DNA of 64,000 bases from an uncultured Christensenella sp. (GCA_910586385.1 CAJUGX010000003.1:124001-188000); one strand, 5' to 3'; positions 1 through 9,551 are shown, counted from the stretch's first letter. Notes: generated from the sequence alone by a model not told the origin. A program made the numbers and translations.

Positions 1-2
1 AG

Positions 3-1241
3 ATGAAGAAGAAAGAAAAGAAAAATAGATTTGTTTTTGTCATTGTCTTTTTCATTTTATTGAGTTGTTTTTATGGCAGATTTGACATTGCTTTTGGATT
101 TGAAAAGAACGTTGCTCTTGCCGAGGTGACAGACTCAAAATCAGACATCGAAAAAGAATTGGAAGAAGAGGTCTCATCTCAGATTTCTCATCTTGATTTC
201 TCTGAAGTAGAGAGTGTTTTGTCGACTCTCACAACTGATGCCAAGAAGTTGTTTTCTGCCGAAAGTTTCACAAGCAAAATCAATTACATCGTCTCGGGCA
301 AGTACGCCGAAAACTCGCAAGGATTTTTCTCCTCTGTGGCTAGCATATTTTGGAAGGACTTGAAAAACTATCTGCCTATCATTGCAACAATTATTTCCAT
401 TGCAATTTTGGGAGGTATGGTGGCAGCACTGAAACCGGTGACGGGTGGCAAGTCAATTGGAAACATTGTCCACTTTGTCACTTATGGGATTGTGCTTATC
501 TTTTTGGGCACAATGGTGACACAAATTGTCACTTTGACAAAAGCGACGCTGACAAGCATAAAAGCTCTTTTTGATGGCATATTTCCTATCTTGCTGACGC
601 TTTTGACGGCGCTTGGGGGAACGGTGTCAGTTGGGATTTATCAGCCAGCAATTGCATTGCTTGGAAATCTGTTTGTGTCACTCATCACTTATTTTCTTCT
701 TCCGCTTTTCATTTTCTCAATTGTTTTCTCGATTGTGGGAAATCTCTCAACAAACACCAGGCTTGACAAATTTGTTTCATTTCTGCAATCAGCTTTCAAG
801 TGGACTATTGGATTGTGCTTCACAATCTTCCTGGGATTTGTCAGTATCCAAGGGGTGATGGCTGGCTCTGTCGATGGGCTTTCAATCCGCACTGCAAAAT
901 ATGCAATCAAGAGTTATGTGCCGATTGTTGGTGGCTATGTCTCTGACGGAATGTCCATCATCATGGCAAGCAGTTGTCTCATCAAAAATGCAGTTGGTGG
1001 CGTTGGACTTTTCCTCTTGCTCTCAACCGTCATTTCTCCTATCCTAAACATCGCAATCTTTATGCTGGCACTCAAGTTTATGGCTGGGATAATTGAGCCG
1101 ATAGGAGATAAGAAAATTTCAAACTTTATCAGTGATTTGGCAAAGAGCATGTCAATGCTGGTTGCACTTCTTGTGGCAGTGTCGTTTATGTATGTTGTGC
1201 TGACAGGGCTTGTCATGTGCAGCGCAAATTTGGTTGTGTGA
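3..1241 (+). CDS. spoIIIAE: Stage III sporulation protein AE
   Basis: This is a membrane component of the SpoIIIA-SpoIIQ channel that links mother cell and forespore during engulfment. The 412-residue protein starts with a basic stretch and a hydrophobic signal-like segment (about residues 8-33). An acidic soluble region follows, and several hydrophobic membrane segments begin near residue 120. Length and topology match SpoIIIAE (about 400 residues). The downstream order AF, AG, AH confirms the identity; AA to AD must lie upstream of the window. The ATG lies 2 bases from the window edge, so its ribosome binding site cannot be seen, but the signal-like N-terminus suggests the start is correct. 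Confidence 0.93.
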   Translation: MKKKEKKNRFVFVIVFFILLSCFYGRFDIAFGFEKNVALAEVTDSKSDIEKELEEEVSSQISHLDFSEVESVLSTLTTDAKKLFSAESFTSKINYIVSGKYAENSQGFFSSVASIFWKDLKNYLPIIATIISIAILGGMVAALKPVTGGKSIGNIVHFVTYGIVLIFLGTMVTQIVTLTKATLTSIKALFDGIFPILLTLLTALGGTVSVGIYQPAIALLGNLFVSLITYFLLPLFIFSIVFSIVGNLSTNTRLDKFVSFLQSAFKWTIGLCFTIFLGFVSIQGVMAGSVDGLSIRTAKYAIKSYVPIVGGYVSDGMSIIMASSCLIKNAVGGVGLFLLLSTVISPILNIAIFMLALKFMAGIIEPIGDKKISNFISDLAKSMSMLVALLVAVSFMYVVLTGLVMCSANLVV

Positions 1242-1253
1242 TGTGAGGTGACT

Positions 1254-1751
1254 ATGGGGACAGTTTCGACTTGGCTTTTGAGCATTGCGGGTATTGTCAT
1301 TTTGAGCGTGCTTGCAGAACTCGTTTTGCCGGAAGGACAAATGAACAAATATACAAAAGTAATCTTCTCATTTGTCATCTTGCTTGTCATCATCATGCCA
1401 TTGCCGAGACTTTTGGGAAAAAACTTTGACATCTCAAAGTTTTTGGGTGGTACGCAAGACACACTTCAAGATGATTATCTTGAGCAAATCAATCTTGACA
1501 AACTCACTGTGATAAGTGAAGGCGTCAACACAAAAATAAAAGAGTGCGGACTAAACAAAGTTGTGGTATCTATCAACGCAAATATCTTCAGCGCAAAACT
1601 CGAAATTTATGGGATTTTGGTGGATTTGAGAGAAATCGAATATACCAAAACATTTGGCAGTAAGGATATAACGAAAGCGAAAGCAAAGATTTTGGAAATC
1701 ATTGGAGGCTATCCTCAGTTGAAGGGAGTGGAGGTAAAATATAATGAGTAA
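1254..1751 (+). CDS. spoIIIAF: Stage III sporulation protein AF
   Basis: SpoIIIAF is a small integral membrane protein of the SpoIIIA complex. The 165-residue product has two N-terminal hydrophobic segments (about residues 4-24 and 34-52) followed by a soluble C-terminal domain, the expected SpoIIIAF architecture. The ATG at 1254 is preferred over an in-frame GTG at 1248, because the GTG is part of the GAGGTGA ribosome binding site. The gene follows spoIIIAE by 12 bp and overlaps spoIIIAG by 8 bp, indicating translational coupling. Confidence 0.87.
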   Translation: MGTVSTWLLSIAGIVILSVLAELVLPEGQMNKYTKVIFSFVILLVIIMPLPRLLGKNFDISKFLGGTQDTLQDDYLEQINLDKLTVISEGVNTKIKECGLNKVVVSINANIFSAKLEIYGILVDLREIEYTKTFGSKDITKAKAKILEIIGGYPQLKGVEVKYNE

Positions 1752-2268
1752 ACTCAAATCAATTTTCGAAAAAATAAAAAGCATAAAACACATCCATATT
1801 TACATTGCACTGCTGATTGGCATTGTGATTTGTGTGATATATTTCAGCGGCTTTGCATCTTCAAAGCACAAACCTGACAATACAGACAATAATTCGACAG
1901 AAAATTATGGGACGAGCGTGGAATATATAGACTACCTCGAGAATAAATTGTCTAATGTATTGTCCAAAGTTTCGGGCGTTGGAAAGGTGGAGGTAATCAT
2001 CACTCTTGAAAGTGGTTTCTCCTATGAATATGCCACGGACACTGAGACAAAAACAATGATATCTGGTGGGACGGAAACAACTGTCACAACAGAGACTTTG
2101 ATTCTGGTTTCAAACGAACCTGTCATTGAGAAGGAGATATATCCAAAAATAAAGGGGGTGATAGTTGTCGCTGAAGGTGCAAAAGAGGTAAGTGTTAGAT
2201 TGAATATTCTTACCGCAGTTGAAACTGTTTTGGAAGTTGACCGAAACAACGTCACTATTCTGACTTAG
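1744..2268 (+). CDS. spoIIIAG: Stage III sporulation protein AG
   Basis: SpoIIIAG forms a large oligomeric ring in the intermembrane space between mother cell and forespore, related to type III secretion ring proteins. The 174-residue product has a short basic N-terminus, one membrane helix (about residues 19-37), a low-complexity Asn/Asp/Thr linker, and a ring-building-motif type domain. The segments VSGVGKVEVIITLESG and IKGVIVVAEGA are typical of the family. A GGAGG ribosome binding site precedes the start inside the end of spoIIIAF. Confidence 0.93.
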   Translation: MSKLKSIFEKIKSIKHIHIYIALLIGIVICVIYFSGFASSKHKPDNTDNNSTENYGTSVEYIDYLENKLSNVLSKVSGVGKVEVIITLESGFSYEYATDTETKTMISGGTETTVTTETLILVSNEPVIEKEIYPKIKGVIVVAEGAKEVSVRLNILTAVETVLEVDRNNVTILT

Positions 2269-2311
2269 GATTCGCAAAAAATCGGGCATTGCCCATGTTT
2301 AAGGAGTTTTT

Positions 2312-2779
2312 ATGAAAAAGAGAACAAAAATAATCATTCTTTCACTTATGATTGTTTTGCTTGGCGTGACAGGATATCTCAACATCGCTCTCAACAACGC
2401 AAGCAAACAGACAAGCACTGGCGTGACAACAACGAGTTATTTCACAAGTTATCGAAATGACCGTTCAAGCACAAGAGACCAAGAGATTTTGTATTATGAC
2501 GCAATCATTGACAACGCTTCATCAACAGAAGCAGCAATCAATGCAGCACAAGAAGCAAAACTCTCACTCGTTTCAAAAATGGAAAAAGAACTTGCCGTTG
2601 AAGGACTTGTCAAAGCACAAGGATTTTCTGATTGCGTGATTTCAATCGCAAACACAAAGGTGAATGTGGTTGTTCAATGCAAATCACTCACTGAAAACGA
2701 AGTTGCACAAATCACAACCATTGTCAAAGAACAACTTGGCACAGAACTTAAAAATATCGTTGTTTATTATGCTGAATAA
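2312..2779 (+). CDS. spoIIIAH: Stage III sporulation protein AH
   Basis: SpoIIIAH is the mother-cell partner of the forespore protein SpoIIQ and bridges the two membranes. The 155-residue protein has an N-terminal membrane helix (about residues 7-25), a flexible linker, and a YscJ/FliF-like ring-building domain that includes the helical DNASSTEAAINAAQEAKL region. It follows spoIIIAG by 43 bp, with an AAGGAG site before the ATG. This is the last gene of the spoIIIA operon; the next gene has its own promoter. Confidence 0.9.
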   Translation: MKKRTKIIILSLMIVLLGVTGYLNIALNNASKQTSTGVTTTSYFTSYRNDRSSTRDQEILYYDAIIDNASSTEAAINAAQEAKLSLVSKMEKELAVEGLVKAQGFSDCVISIANTKVNVVVQCKSLTENEVAQITTIVKEQLGTELKNIVVYYAE

Positions 2780-2780
2780 T

Positions 2781-2810
2781 TTGCCAAACGCACAAGTCTT
2801 GTGATAAAAT
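2781..2810 (+). promoter_or_regulatory. Promoter of the Asp23-nusB-xseAB-proS group
   Basis: TTGCCA (2781-2786) and TAAAAT (2805-2810) are separated by 18 bp in the gap between spoIIIAH and the Asp23-family gene. It would let the housekeeping genes be expressed independently of the sporulation operon. Confidence 0.55.
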
Positions 2811-2840
2811 ATCACTATAAAAACTTTAGGAGATTGTTTT

Positions 2841-3212
2841 ATGGCTACAAAATCACAGGCGACAAACAATGGGAAAATCACACTCAACAGAAAAATCTTA
2901 GTTTCTATCATAAATTTGGCAGCAAAAGAAATCAACGGCGTTGAGAGTGTCACAAACTCTGCACGCCCTTGGTACAAGAGAGTTTTCAATCGCTATGACG
3001 ACGGCGTGAAGATTGTTTTTGAAAAGAACGGTGCTCTCACAATTGATGTTTATCTAAATATATATGCTGGCTACAATGTGCCAGACATCGCATACAGAGT
3101 TCAAGAAAACATCAGAAACTCGCTTGCAACAATGGTTGCACTCAAACCGCTCAAGATAAACATACACATCATCAATGTTGAATGTGACAAAGAGGTGGAA
3201 GAAAATGCGTAA
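2841..3212 (+). CDS. Asp23/Gls24 family protein (YqhY-like)
   Basis: This 123-residue protein belongs to the Asp23/Gls24 family. Its position next to nusB and xseAB matches Bacillus yqhY, which has been linked to control of fatty-acid synthesis. Visible signatures are the N-terminal GKITLNRKILVSIINLAAKEINGVESV block and the later VYLNIYAGYNVPDIAYRVQENI block, both typical of the family. There is no membrane segment. An AGGAG site precedes the ATG. The last codons overlap nusB by 8 bp. The exact role in this organism cannot be inferred. Confidence 0.85.
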   Translation: MATKSQATNNGKITLNRKILVSIINLAAKEINGVESVTNSARPWYKRVFNRYDDGVKIVFEKNGALTIDVYLNIYAGYNVPDIAYRVQENIRNSLATMVALKPLKINIHIINVECDKEVEENA

Positions 3213-3588
3213 TGATGCAAGAGAAAACGCTTTCAAGTTGATTTTTGAAGGGCTCTTCCATGATGTTGATGCAGAGCTTTCTCTTCCCAACTTGACAGAA
3301 CTTAAAAAAGAGGATGACAAGAAGTTTTTTGAAGATATAACCACTTCTTTCAATCTCCACAAGGAAGAGCTTAGGACAGAGATAGAGGCACACCTGAAAA
3401 ACTTTGACTATTCGAGAGTTTTCAGAGTTGACCTTGCTCTCATCTATTTGGCACTTACTGAAATCAAATATTGCGAAACTCCAAAAGCGGTTGCAATCAA
3501 CGAGGCATTGGATCTCGCAAAAAAATATAGCACAGAAAAATCTTCGAAATTTATAAATGGGCTTATCTCAGCCATAATAAACAAATGA
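3205..3588 (+). CDS. nusB: Transcription antitermination factor NusB
   Basis: NusB binds boxA RNA with S10 (NusE) and promotes antitermination on rRNA operons. The product is 127 residues, slightly shorter than most homologues. It has the all-helical NusB pattern: RNDARENAFKLIFEGLF at the N-terminus and, in the second half, DLALIYLALTEIKY followed by VAINEALDLAKKYSTEKSSKFINGLI. The ATG at 3205 is chosen over an upstream in-frame start at 3175 because an AGAGGTGG ribosome binding site lies directly before it. Its stop overlaps the xseA start as ATGA. Confidence 0.92.
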   Translation: MRNDARENAFKLIFEGLFHDVDAELSLPNLTELKKEDDKKFFEDITTSFNLHKEELRTEIEAHLKNFDYSRVFRVDLALIYLALTEIKYCETPKAVAINEALDLAKKYSTEKSSKFINGLISAIINK

Positions 3589-4769
3589 CACAAGCATACA
3601 CTTTGACAGTTTCAAAATTTAATAACATTATTAAAGACATCTTTAATAGCGAAGAACTTCTCCACAACATAAAAATCGTTGGAGAAGTTTTTGGCATATC
3701 TCAATCAAAAAGCAGTGTATATTTTTCTCTTAAGGATGAAGAAAGTACTCTGCCTTGCGTCTGTTTTTATGGCGGGGCAATGGCTGGCGTCAAAGAAGGT
3801 GACATGGTGATTGCCACTGGCAGTCCAAACTTCTATACCAAAGGTGGAAGATTCAACTTTGTTGTAGGCAAGGTTGAGCCGTTTGGGCTTGGGCTTCTCT
3901 TCCAAAAATTTCAAGAGATGAAAGAGAAACTCGAGAGGGAAGGTTTGTTTGCTCAAGAACACAAAAAGCCAATTCCACAAAACATCAAAAGAATTGGCGT
4001 TGTCACATCGAAGGATGGGGCAGTCATTCAAGATATCAAAAACGTGACATGGAGAAGAAACAAGGCAATCGACATTGTGCTTTATGACACCAAGGTTCAA
4101 GGCAACGGTGCAGAAAAAGAAATCTGTGCCGGCATTGAGTTTTTCTCAAATTATGACGGTGTGGATGTTGTCGTTGTTGCAAGAGGTGGTGGAAGCATGG
4201 AAGACTTGTCCGCTTACAACACCGAAGAGGTTGCAAGGGCAACTTATGCTTGTGAGAAACCGATTGTGTCAGCAGTTGGACATGAGACAGATTTCACAAT
4301 CATCGACTTTGTTTCTGACCTCAGAGCGCCGACACCGAGCGCGGCAGCAGAACTTCTCACCAAAGACACAAAATTGTCAGCAAGCACGCTCAGAAGGGAT
4401 ATTTCGAGGGTTTGCAGATGTCTTGATGTCTATGTCGCAGACAAGACAATGCGTTGGCAACAGGACAAACAAACTTTCCTCGTCTTGGCAGAAGATTATC
4501 TCTTTGAAAGAAAGTCACGCCTAGAAAAACAGGTGACAAAGATATCAGCAAAAATCAAAGACTTTGTCGTTGAGAAAGACCACGATTTGCAATTGAAACT
4601 TGCACACTTAAACAAACTTAATCCGCTTGACATTTTGGCACTTGGGTATGCTAAAATAGAACAAAGCGGAAAGAGTGTTACAAAAATCGAACAATTGAAC
4701 TTAAACAAAAAATTTGAAATCAATTTTGTAGACGGAAAGCTTGAGGCTGTCACTGCAAAAGAAGATTGA
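3585..4769 (+). CDS. xseA: Exodeoxyribonuclease VII large subunit
   Basis: XseA is the catalytic subunit of the single-strand-specific exonuclease VII, active in mismatch repair and recombination. The 394-residue protein has an N-terminal OB-fold (about residues 1-100, including SVYFSLKDEESTLPCVCF). The nuclease core follows, with the family motifs RGGGSMEDL and AVGHETDFTIID and then APTPSAAAE. The C-terminal part is a long helical, coiled-coil-prone arm. It starts inside the nusB stop codon and its end overlaps the xseB reading frame region. Confidence 0.94.
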   Translation: MTQAYTLTVSKFNNIIKDIFNSEELLHNIKIVGEVFGISQSKSSVYFSLKDEESTLPCVCFYGGAMAGVKEGDMVIATGSPNFYTKGGRFNFVVGKVEPFGLGLLFQKFQEMKEKLEREGLFAQEHKKPIPQNIKRIGVVTSKDGAVIQDIKNVTWRRNKAIDIVLYDTKVQGNGAEKEICAGIEFFSNYDGVDVVVVARGGGSMEDLSAYNTEEVARATYACEKPIVSAVGHETDFTIIDFVSDLRAPTPSAAAELLTKDTKLSASTLRRDISRVCRCLDVYVADKTMRWQQDKQTFLVLAEDYLFERKSRLEKQVTKISAKIKDFVVEKDHDLQLKLAHLNKLNPLDILALGYAKIEQSGKSVTKIEQLNLNKKFEINFVDGKLEAVTAKED

Positions 4770-4788
4770 AATATTGGAGAACATGAAT

Positions 4789-4992
4789 ATGAGTTATGAA
4801 GAAGCAGTAAAAGAATTGGAAAACATCATAGAAAGATTGGAGAAAGAACAGTTGCCGCTTGCAACCGCTCAAGAACTTTTTGAGAGAGCAAACACTCTTT
4901 CAAAGTTCGCTCAAGAAGAATTGTCAAAGACAACTGGAAAACTTTTCCAAATCAAAAAAGAGCTTGATGAATTTACAGAGGAGGAAGTATGA
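4789..4992 (+). CDS. xseB: Exodeoxyribonuclease VII small subunit
   Basis: XseB is the small helical-hairpin subunit that coats the arms of XseA. The product is 67 residues, from MSYEEAVKELENIIERLE onward, matching the start of the family domain. Longer in-frame starts exist (4741, 4783), but the TTGGAG site at 4774-4779 spaces best to the ATG at 4789. The stop overlaps the proS start (ATGA), so the two are translationally coupled. Confidence 0.9.
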   Translation: MSYEEAVKELENIIERLEKEQLPLATAQELFERANTLSKFAQEELSKTTGKLFQIKKELDEFTEEEV

Positions 4993-6719
4993 AGATAAGC
5001 AAACTCGTCGGAAGACGTGAAAAAGAGACTCCAAGTGGAGCATCCCTTAAGAGCCACATTTTGATGCTTAGGGCTGGATATATCAAACAAATTGGTGCTG
5101 GTATTTTTTCTTTTCTTCCTCCTGCACAAAGAGTGAGTTTGAAATTGCAAAAAATCATTCGTGAGGAAATGGACGCTGTTGGCGGGCAAGAAGTTTTGTT
5201 TCCTGTTGTTATGACCAAAGAACTTTGGGATATGAGTGGAAGATATTCTTCAATCAAAAGCGAGATGATAAGATTTAAGGATCGAAACAATCATGATATG
5301 CTTCTTGGGATGACACATGAAGAAGCCGCTGTTCATATGATGATGAACACTGTGACAAGTCCAGAAGGATTGCCTTGCATGATTTATCAGATTCAAACAA
5401 AGTTCCGTGATGAAGCAAGACCAAGAGGCGGGCTTATTCGTGCCAGAGAATTTACAATGAAAGATGCCTATTCTTTCCACCTCTCACAAGAAGATTTGGA
5501 AAGTTATTACAAAAAAGTGTTTGATGCTTATGTAAGAATTTACAAACGTATGGGCTTCAAAAATTTTGTTGCAGTTGAAGGTGACAATGGCGTTATGGGA
5601 GGAAAGGTATCTCACGAATTTATGGCTGTGACACCAGCTGGAGAAGACAGCCTCATCATATGTCCAAATTGTCATTACAGCAGCAACAGCGAAGTCGCTG
5701 TCTCTGTCAAAGAAGAAAATGATCACACAGCTGTCGGTGAAATGCAAGAGGTCTTCACTGGCAATGCTCACACCATTGAAGAGATTTGTGCGTTCCTTGA
5801 AACAGATGCAAAACATACAGCAAAGGCGGTTTGCTACAAAACCGCTGAAGGTGGGAGACTTGTTGTCGCATTCCTTAGGGGTGATTGCGATGTAAATGAA
5901 AGCAAACTTTCAAAACTTGTTAGAAGCGAACTTGAATTTGTGGACGTTGAACAATATGGACTTTATGCAGGGAATATTGGGTTGACAAATTTGCAAGTCC
6001 CTGAAGACGCTCAAGTTTTCTACGATGTGTCTCTCAAGGGACTTGAAAATTTTGTCTCTGGTGCAAACAAGAAAGATTTCCATGTCAAAAACATCTCCAT
6101 GTCAAGAGATTTTGCTGATGTTGAATTTGTTGATATATCACTTGTCAAAGAGGGGGAAAAGTGTGTTCATTGTGGACACAAACTGACTCTCACAAGGGGT
6201 ATCGAAATTGGAAACATCTTCCAACTTGGTACACGCTATACAAAAACTATGGGAATGAAAATCAATATGCCAGACGGCACTGTTAAAGAACCTATCATGG
6301 GTTGCTATGGTGTCGGGGTCAGCAGGTCACTTGAAAGTATTATTGAAGAAAAAGCCGATGACAAAGGCATTGTTTGGCCAATGACAATTGCTCCATGGCA
6401 AGTTCATTTCTGCCCAATCAGAATTGATGACGAAAATGTCGCCACAGTTTCTGAAGAATTCTACAAGAAGATGGAGAATGCTGGGATTGAAGTTTTGTAT
6501 GATGACAGAAATGTCTCTGCAGGGGTGAAACTCACCGACAGCGAACTTATGGGAGTGCCACTTAGAGTTGTCATCAGCCCAAAGACAATGGCAAACTCTC
6601 AAGCAGAAGTTACAATCAGAGAATCTGGTGAAAAATTATTTATCCCAATCAACGATTTGATTTCAGAACTCAAGATGATGATTGAAGACGAAATCCACGA
6701 AATCGAAAAGGATTTGTAA
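4989..6719 (+). CDS. proS: Prolyl-tRNA synthetase (bacterial type with editing domain)
   Basis: ProRS charges tRNA-Pro. The 576-residue length indicates the bacterial form. The class II catalytic core holds motif 2 around residues 138-160 (ARPRGGLIRAREFTMKDAY). A YbaK-like editing insertion spans about residues 230-385, and motif 3 follows (GVGVSRSLESIIEE). The anticodon-binding domain forms the C-terminus. A GAGGAAG site lies before the start. The gene ends the operon; a terminator follows within 50 bp. This is an unusual partner for xseAB, but the coupling is clear. Confidence 0.95.
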   Translation: MKISKLVGRREKETPSGASLKSHILMLRAGYIKQIGAGIFSFLPPAQRVSLKLQKIIREEMDAVGGQEVLFPVVMTKELWDMSGRYSSIKSEMIRFKDRNNHDMLLGMTHEEAAVHMMMNTVTSPEGLPCMIYQIQTKFRDEARPRGGLIRAREFTMKDAYSFHLSQEDLESYYKKVFDAYVRIYKRMGFKNFVAVEGDNGVMGGKVSHEFMAVTPAGEDSLIICPNCHYSSNSEVAVSVKEENDHTAVGEMQEVFTGNAHTIEEICAFLETDAKHTAKAVCYKTAEGGRLVVAFLRGDCDVNESKLSKLVRSELEFVDVEQYGLYAGNIGLTNLQVPEDAQVFYDVSLKGLENFVSGANKKDFHVKNISMSRDFADVEFVDISLVKEGEKCVHCGHKLTLTRGIEIGNIFQLGTRYTKTMGMKINMPDGTVKEPIMGCYGVGVSRSLESIIEEKADDKGIVWPMTIAPWQVHFCPIRIDDENVATVSEEFYKKMENAGIEVLYDDRNVSAGVKLTDSELMGVPLRVVISPKTMANSQAEVTIRESGEKLFIPINDLISELKMMIEDEIHEIEKDL

Positions 6720-6735
6720 ATTGTAAACCATTTTG

Positions 6736-6763
6736 AAGCCCACAAAATTATGCGGGCTTTTTT
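6736..6763 (+). terminator. Rho-independent terminator after proS
   Basis: AAGCCC (6736-6741) pairs with GGGCTT (6754-6759) and is followed by a run of T. It closes the Asp23-nusB-xseAB-proS transcript. Confidence 0.75.
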
Positions 6764-6800
6764 ATGCTATATTTATTGTTTATATAATATAAATTAGGTA

Positions 6801-6829
6801 TTGACTTTGACTGCATTTTCCTTTATAAT
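6801..6829 (+). promoter_or_regulatory. Promoter of the 877-residue protein gene
   Basis: TTGACT (6801-6806) and a perfect TATAAT (6824-6829) are spaced 17 bp apart, a near-consensus housekeeping promoter. The start codon at 6857 lies 27 bp past the -10 box. Confidence 0.75.
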
Positions 6830-6856
6830 CTGATATATTGAATGCTGGAGGAGACA

Positions 6857-9490
6857 ATGGACAAAGAAATAAGAGAATTGGTGTCAGCAGAACTTGACAA
6901 TGTGTTTAAGAAAGTTTTCAAACTTACTGACAAAGACATCAAAAGTTATATAGAGAGAATTTTGGATGAGAAAGATGAGGATGTAATTTTGTCACTCACA
7001 GATTTTTTTCTCAAGTTTGAGCAATATACTGACAACTCCATTTATAGTGTAGAGCGAGCAAAAGCAGGAAAACTTGTGCTTGACAGAAGTATCAAGATGT
7101 ATTTGTCAAACAAAGAAAAATTCAAAGAGGGTTTTTTCAAAGCAATGGACTTTGCGATTTTGCAAAATATTGATCCAATCAAAATTGCAACAATGGAAAA
7201 CCTTAGGGGATTGAATGCACAAATTTACAAAAACACATATGACATTCTTACACAAATTGAATATGACAGCCCAATCAGTGGTGAAAAAAGTCGTCTTTTC
7301 GATGATAAAGATTTCAAAGAATTGATTGAAAACTGTGCATCAATCATTTGCCATGTAAATGAAGAAAATGTGAAAGATATTGTGTCAGCCTTAAACCATT
7401 TTGTTTATGACAAAGAAGAAAAAGCCTTCCTTACAAAAACAACCCCTGCTGAGATGATCAAAAACTGCGGAACATTGCTTACATACCCAAGCGCAAGACT
7501 TCAATCAAACATCGACTTTTTGATTAAAAATTTTGTTCCTCCGATGGCGAAGGCAGATCTTGTTGACAGAATCTCAAAGTCTCCATCAATCCTCCTTTGC
7601 GATCAGACCAAAATCAACAACTTTGAAAAATGTATTTATCAAAACTTGGTCGAACTCAAAAACGAAAACTCTGCGCTTTTTCCAGAAGGCGAAAAGTTTG
7701 AAGAATTTGCAATTTCGTATGCCAGAAAGGCAACTTTCAATATCGACAAACTTTCTTCAATTTCTGGGCTTACAAAAGAAAATCTTGATAAATTTTCAGA
7801 GACAAAAAATGTCCTCGTAAAATATTTGGGAGCGAAGAATGCATTTGAGACTTTCACTGATTTCAATGTGCTTTCAATCGAACCACAAATTTTGGACGGA
7901 CTGCTTGCAAAACTCACTGAGTATGACAATCAAAATAATACTTTGCTCAGAAAGTTCTTTATCGAACATACTGCAAGGGCACTCAACATGCTTCAACAGG
8001 ATGAGCAAATTTCAATTACTCCATCAAAAAGGACAGGGCGAACTGTCACTCCAAGAAGGGTGATTGCGGATATTGGAAGCCTGCCAAAAGATGTCTCAGG
8101 TGAAACATTCTTGACCTCTTCAAACAAAAAGATTGTCGAGAGTTTGTTTGACAATGTGAAAACAACCTTTGAAGCAAGAAAAGCCAAAAGAGTGGTAGAT
8201 GGTGTTGTTCAACTTTCTGAAGAAGAGGAAGAAGAACGAGAATACATGAAGGAAGTTTTCGACAGAATACAAAATGAATTTGATGTCAGCAAATGCACTT
8301 CTCCTTTTGATGAACTGATTTCAAGAATGGAAGCCATGATTGACGCAAAAGAAGGCAAAGGCTTTGCAGAAAAAAGGTTTGAAATCAACAGAATGCGTCA
8401 TTTGTACAGTCTTTATGCAAAATCAGGCGAGGATGCAAAGATTTTGGCGGAAAATCTTTTTCCAGTTTTGCTTGAAATGAACAGTTTGGAACGTCAAGGC
8501 AGAGATTTTTGCATGAAGGATTTCACATTTTTCGTTGACGTAACTCAAAAGCATGGAGAAATTCTCAGAAAGTTTAATCCTCTCGCATACAAAGTTGATG
8601 AAATTTTTACAACAGTCAAAAGATATGTTTTTGCCGATATTCAAAAGGTCTTTGAAAGAATTGGAATGAGACCTTTCCAAAATGATGACGAAGAAGACAG
8701 AAAAGATGGGGATTACAATCCAAGGTGGTTCAGCAAAGAAGAGCAAAACACTGTTTTGTTGACAGGATTGTCAATCACACAAACATTGACAGCATATGCA
8801 AGATACATCAGAAATTATATGTATGAAATCGTGCCTGACGCAAAATCAAATGTAAACTTTAGAATGAGTTTGTCAAATTTCAGACATCAGCAAATTGACA
8901 TAAGATATTTACTCTATGCATCAAGAATGAGATGGGAAACCCTTTCCAAGTCAAACAATCTCTATAAAGAAGAAGTCATACCTTTGGAAAGAGTTGGAAT
9001 ACTTGGAAGCAGCAAAGTTGCAATCCCTAGTATAAATGTCCTTGCAAAGCCTTCAAAGAATATTGAAGCTCTGTTTGGGGGTCAGCCATATTCTCTTCTT
9101 GGAAACATGGATCGCAACATTATCAATCAAATAAGAGCGTCTGAAGATATTGAAATCAGCGTTGTTGATGCATTTGAAAGACTTAACAAGGCGTCTAGAT
9201 TATTCAAAAAACCTATGGAAAAAAACTCTGACAACATGGAGGAGATTTGGCATACAGCTGGTGGCTTGATGTTCTATTGTCCATCGAATGAAAATAAACT
9301 TGCAGTGTTTGTTGTTGAGCCACTTGTCAAGACCTATGAGAACGAAATTGAAGGACTTGGGGTCAAAATGGCACAAGACGAACACTTTAAGGATGCGACT
9401 GTTGCAAACTATACCTATCTCACATCAAACATAACAAACAAAGATATCGAGGCAATGGCACCAGTTACATTTGAAGCAAGCAAAGCTTAA
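6857..9490 (+). CDS. Large helical protein of unknown function
   Basis: I do not recognise this 877-residue protein. It is soluble, rich in Lys, Glu, Asn and Phe, and appears mainly alpha-helical with no signal peptide or membrane segment. A Ser/Thr/Arg-rich linker lies near residues 390-405, and a run of seven Glu near residue 453 separates two halves. Residues about 205-270 and 300-350 contain repeats of the type sPsiLLcdqtkI that loosely resemble mTERF-like helical repeats; this is only an impression. The ATG at 6857 is preferred over 6842, because GGAGGAG lies between them. The gene is monocistronic, with a strong promoter and its own terminator, suggesting substantial constitutive expression. 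Confidence 0.8.
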   Translation: MDKEIRELVSAELDNVFKKVFKLTDKDIKSYIERILDEKDEDVILSLTDFFLKFEQYTDNSIYSVERAKAGKLVLDRSIKMYLSNKEKFKEGFFKAMDFAILQNIDPIKIATMENLRGLNAQIYKNTYDILTQIEYDSPISGEKSRLFDDKDFKELIENCASIICHVNEENVKDIVSALNHFVYDKEEKAFLTKTTPAEMIKNCGTLLTYPSARLQSNIDFLIKNFVPPMAKADLVDRISKSPSILLCDQTKINNFEKCIYQNLVELKNENSALFPEGEKFEEFAISYARKATFNIDKLSSISGLTKENLDKFSETKNVLVKYLGAKNAFETFTDFNVLSIEPQILDGLLAKLTEYDNQNNTLLRKFFIEHTARALNMLQQDEQISITPSKRTGRTVTPRRVIADIGSLPKDVSGETFLTSSNKKIVESLFDNVKTTFEARKAKRVVDGVVQLSEEEEEEREYMKEVFDRIQNEFDVSKCTSPFDELISRMEAMIDAKEGKGFAEKRFEINRMRHLYSLYAKSGEDAKILAENLFPVLLEMNSLERQGRDFCMKDFTFFVDVTQKHGEILRKFNPLAYKVDEIFTTVKRYVFADIQKVFERIGMRPFQNDDEEDRKDGDYNPRWFSKEEQNTVLLTGLSITQTLTAYARYIRNYMYEIVPDAKSNVNFRMSLSNFRHQQIDIRYLLYASRMRWETLSKSNNLYKEEVIPLERVGILGSSKVAIPSINVLAKPSKNIEALFGGQPYSLLGNMDRNIINQIRASEDIEISVVDAFERLNKASRLFKKPMEKNSDNMEEIWHTAGGLMFYCPSNENKLAVFVVEPLVKTYENEIEGLGVKMAQDEHFKDATVANYTYLTSNITNKDIEAMAPVTFEASKA

Positions 9491-9516
9491 AAGAAGTCGA
9501 TAAGGCTTCTTTTTTT
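9491..9516 (+). terminator. Terminator after the 877-residue protein gene
   Basis: AAGAAG (9491-9496) pairs with CTTCTT (9506-9511), followed by T7. It starts right after the stop codon. Confidence 0.6.
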
Positions 9517-9551
9517 GTCCTAAAAAGCTATGGTTATAAATATATTAAATT

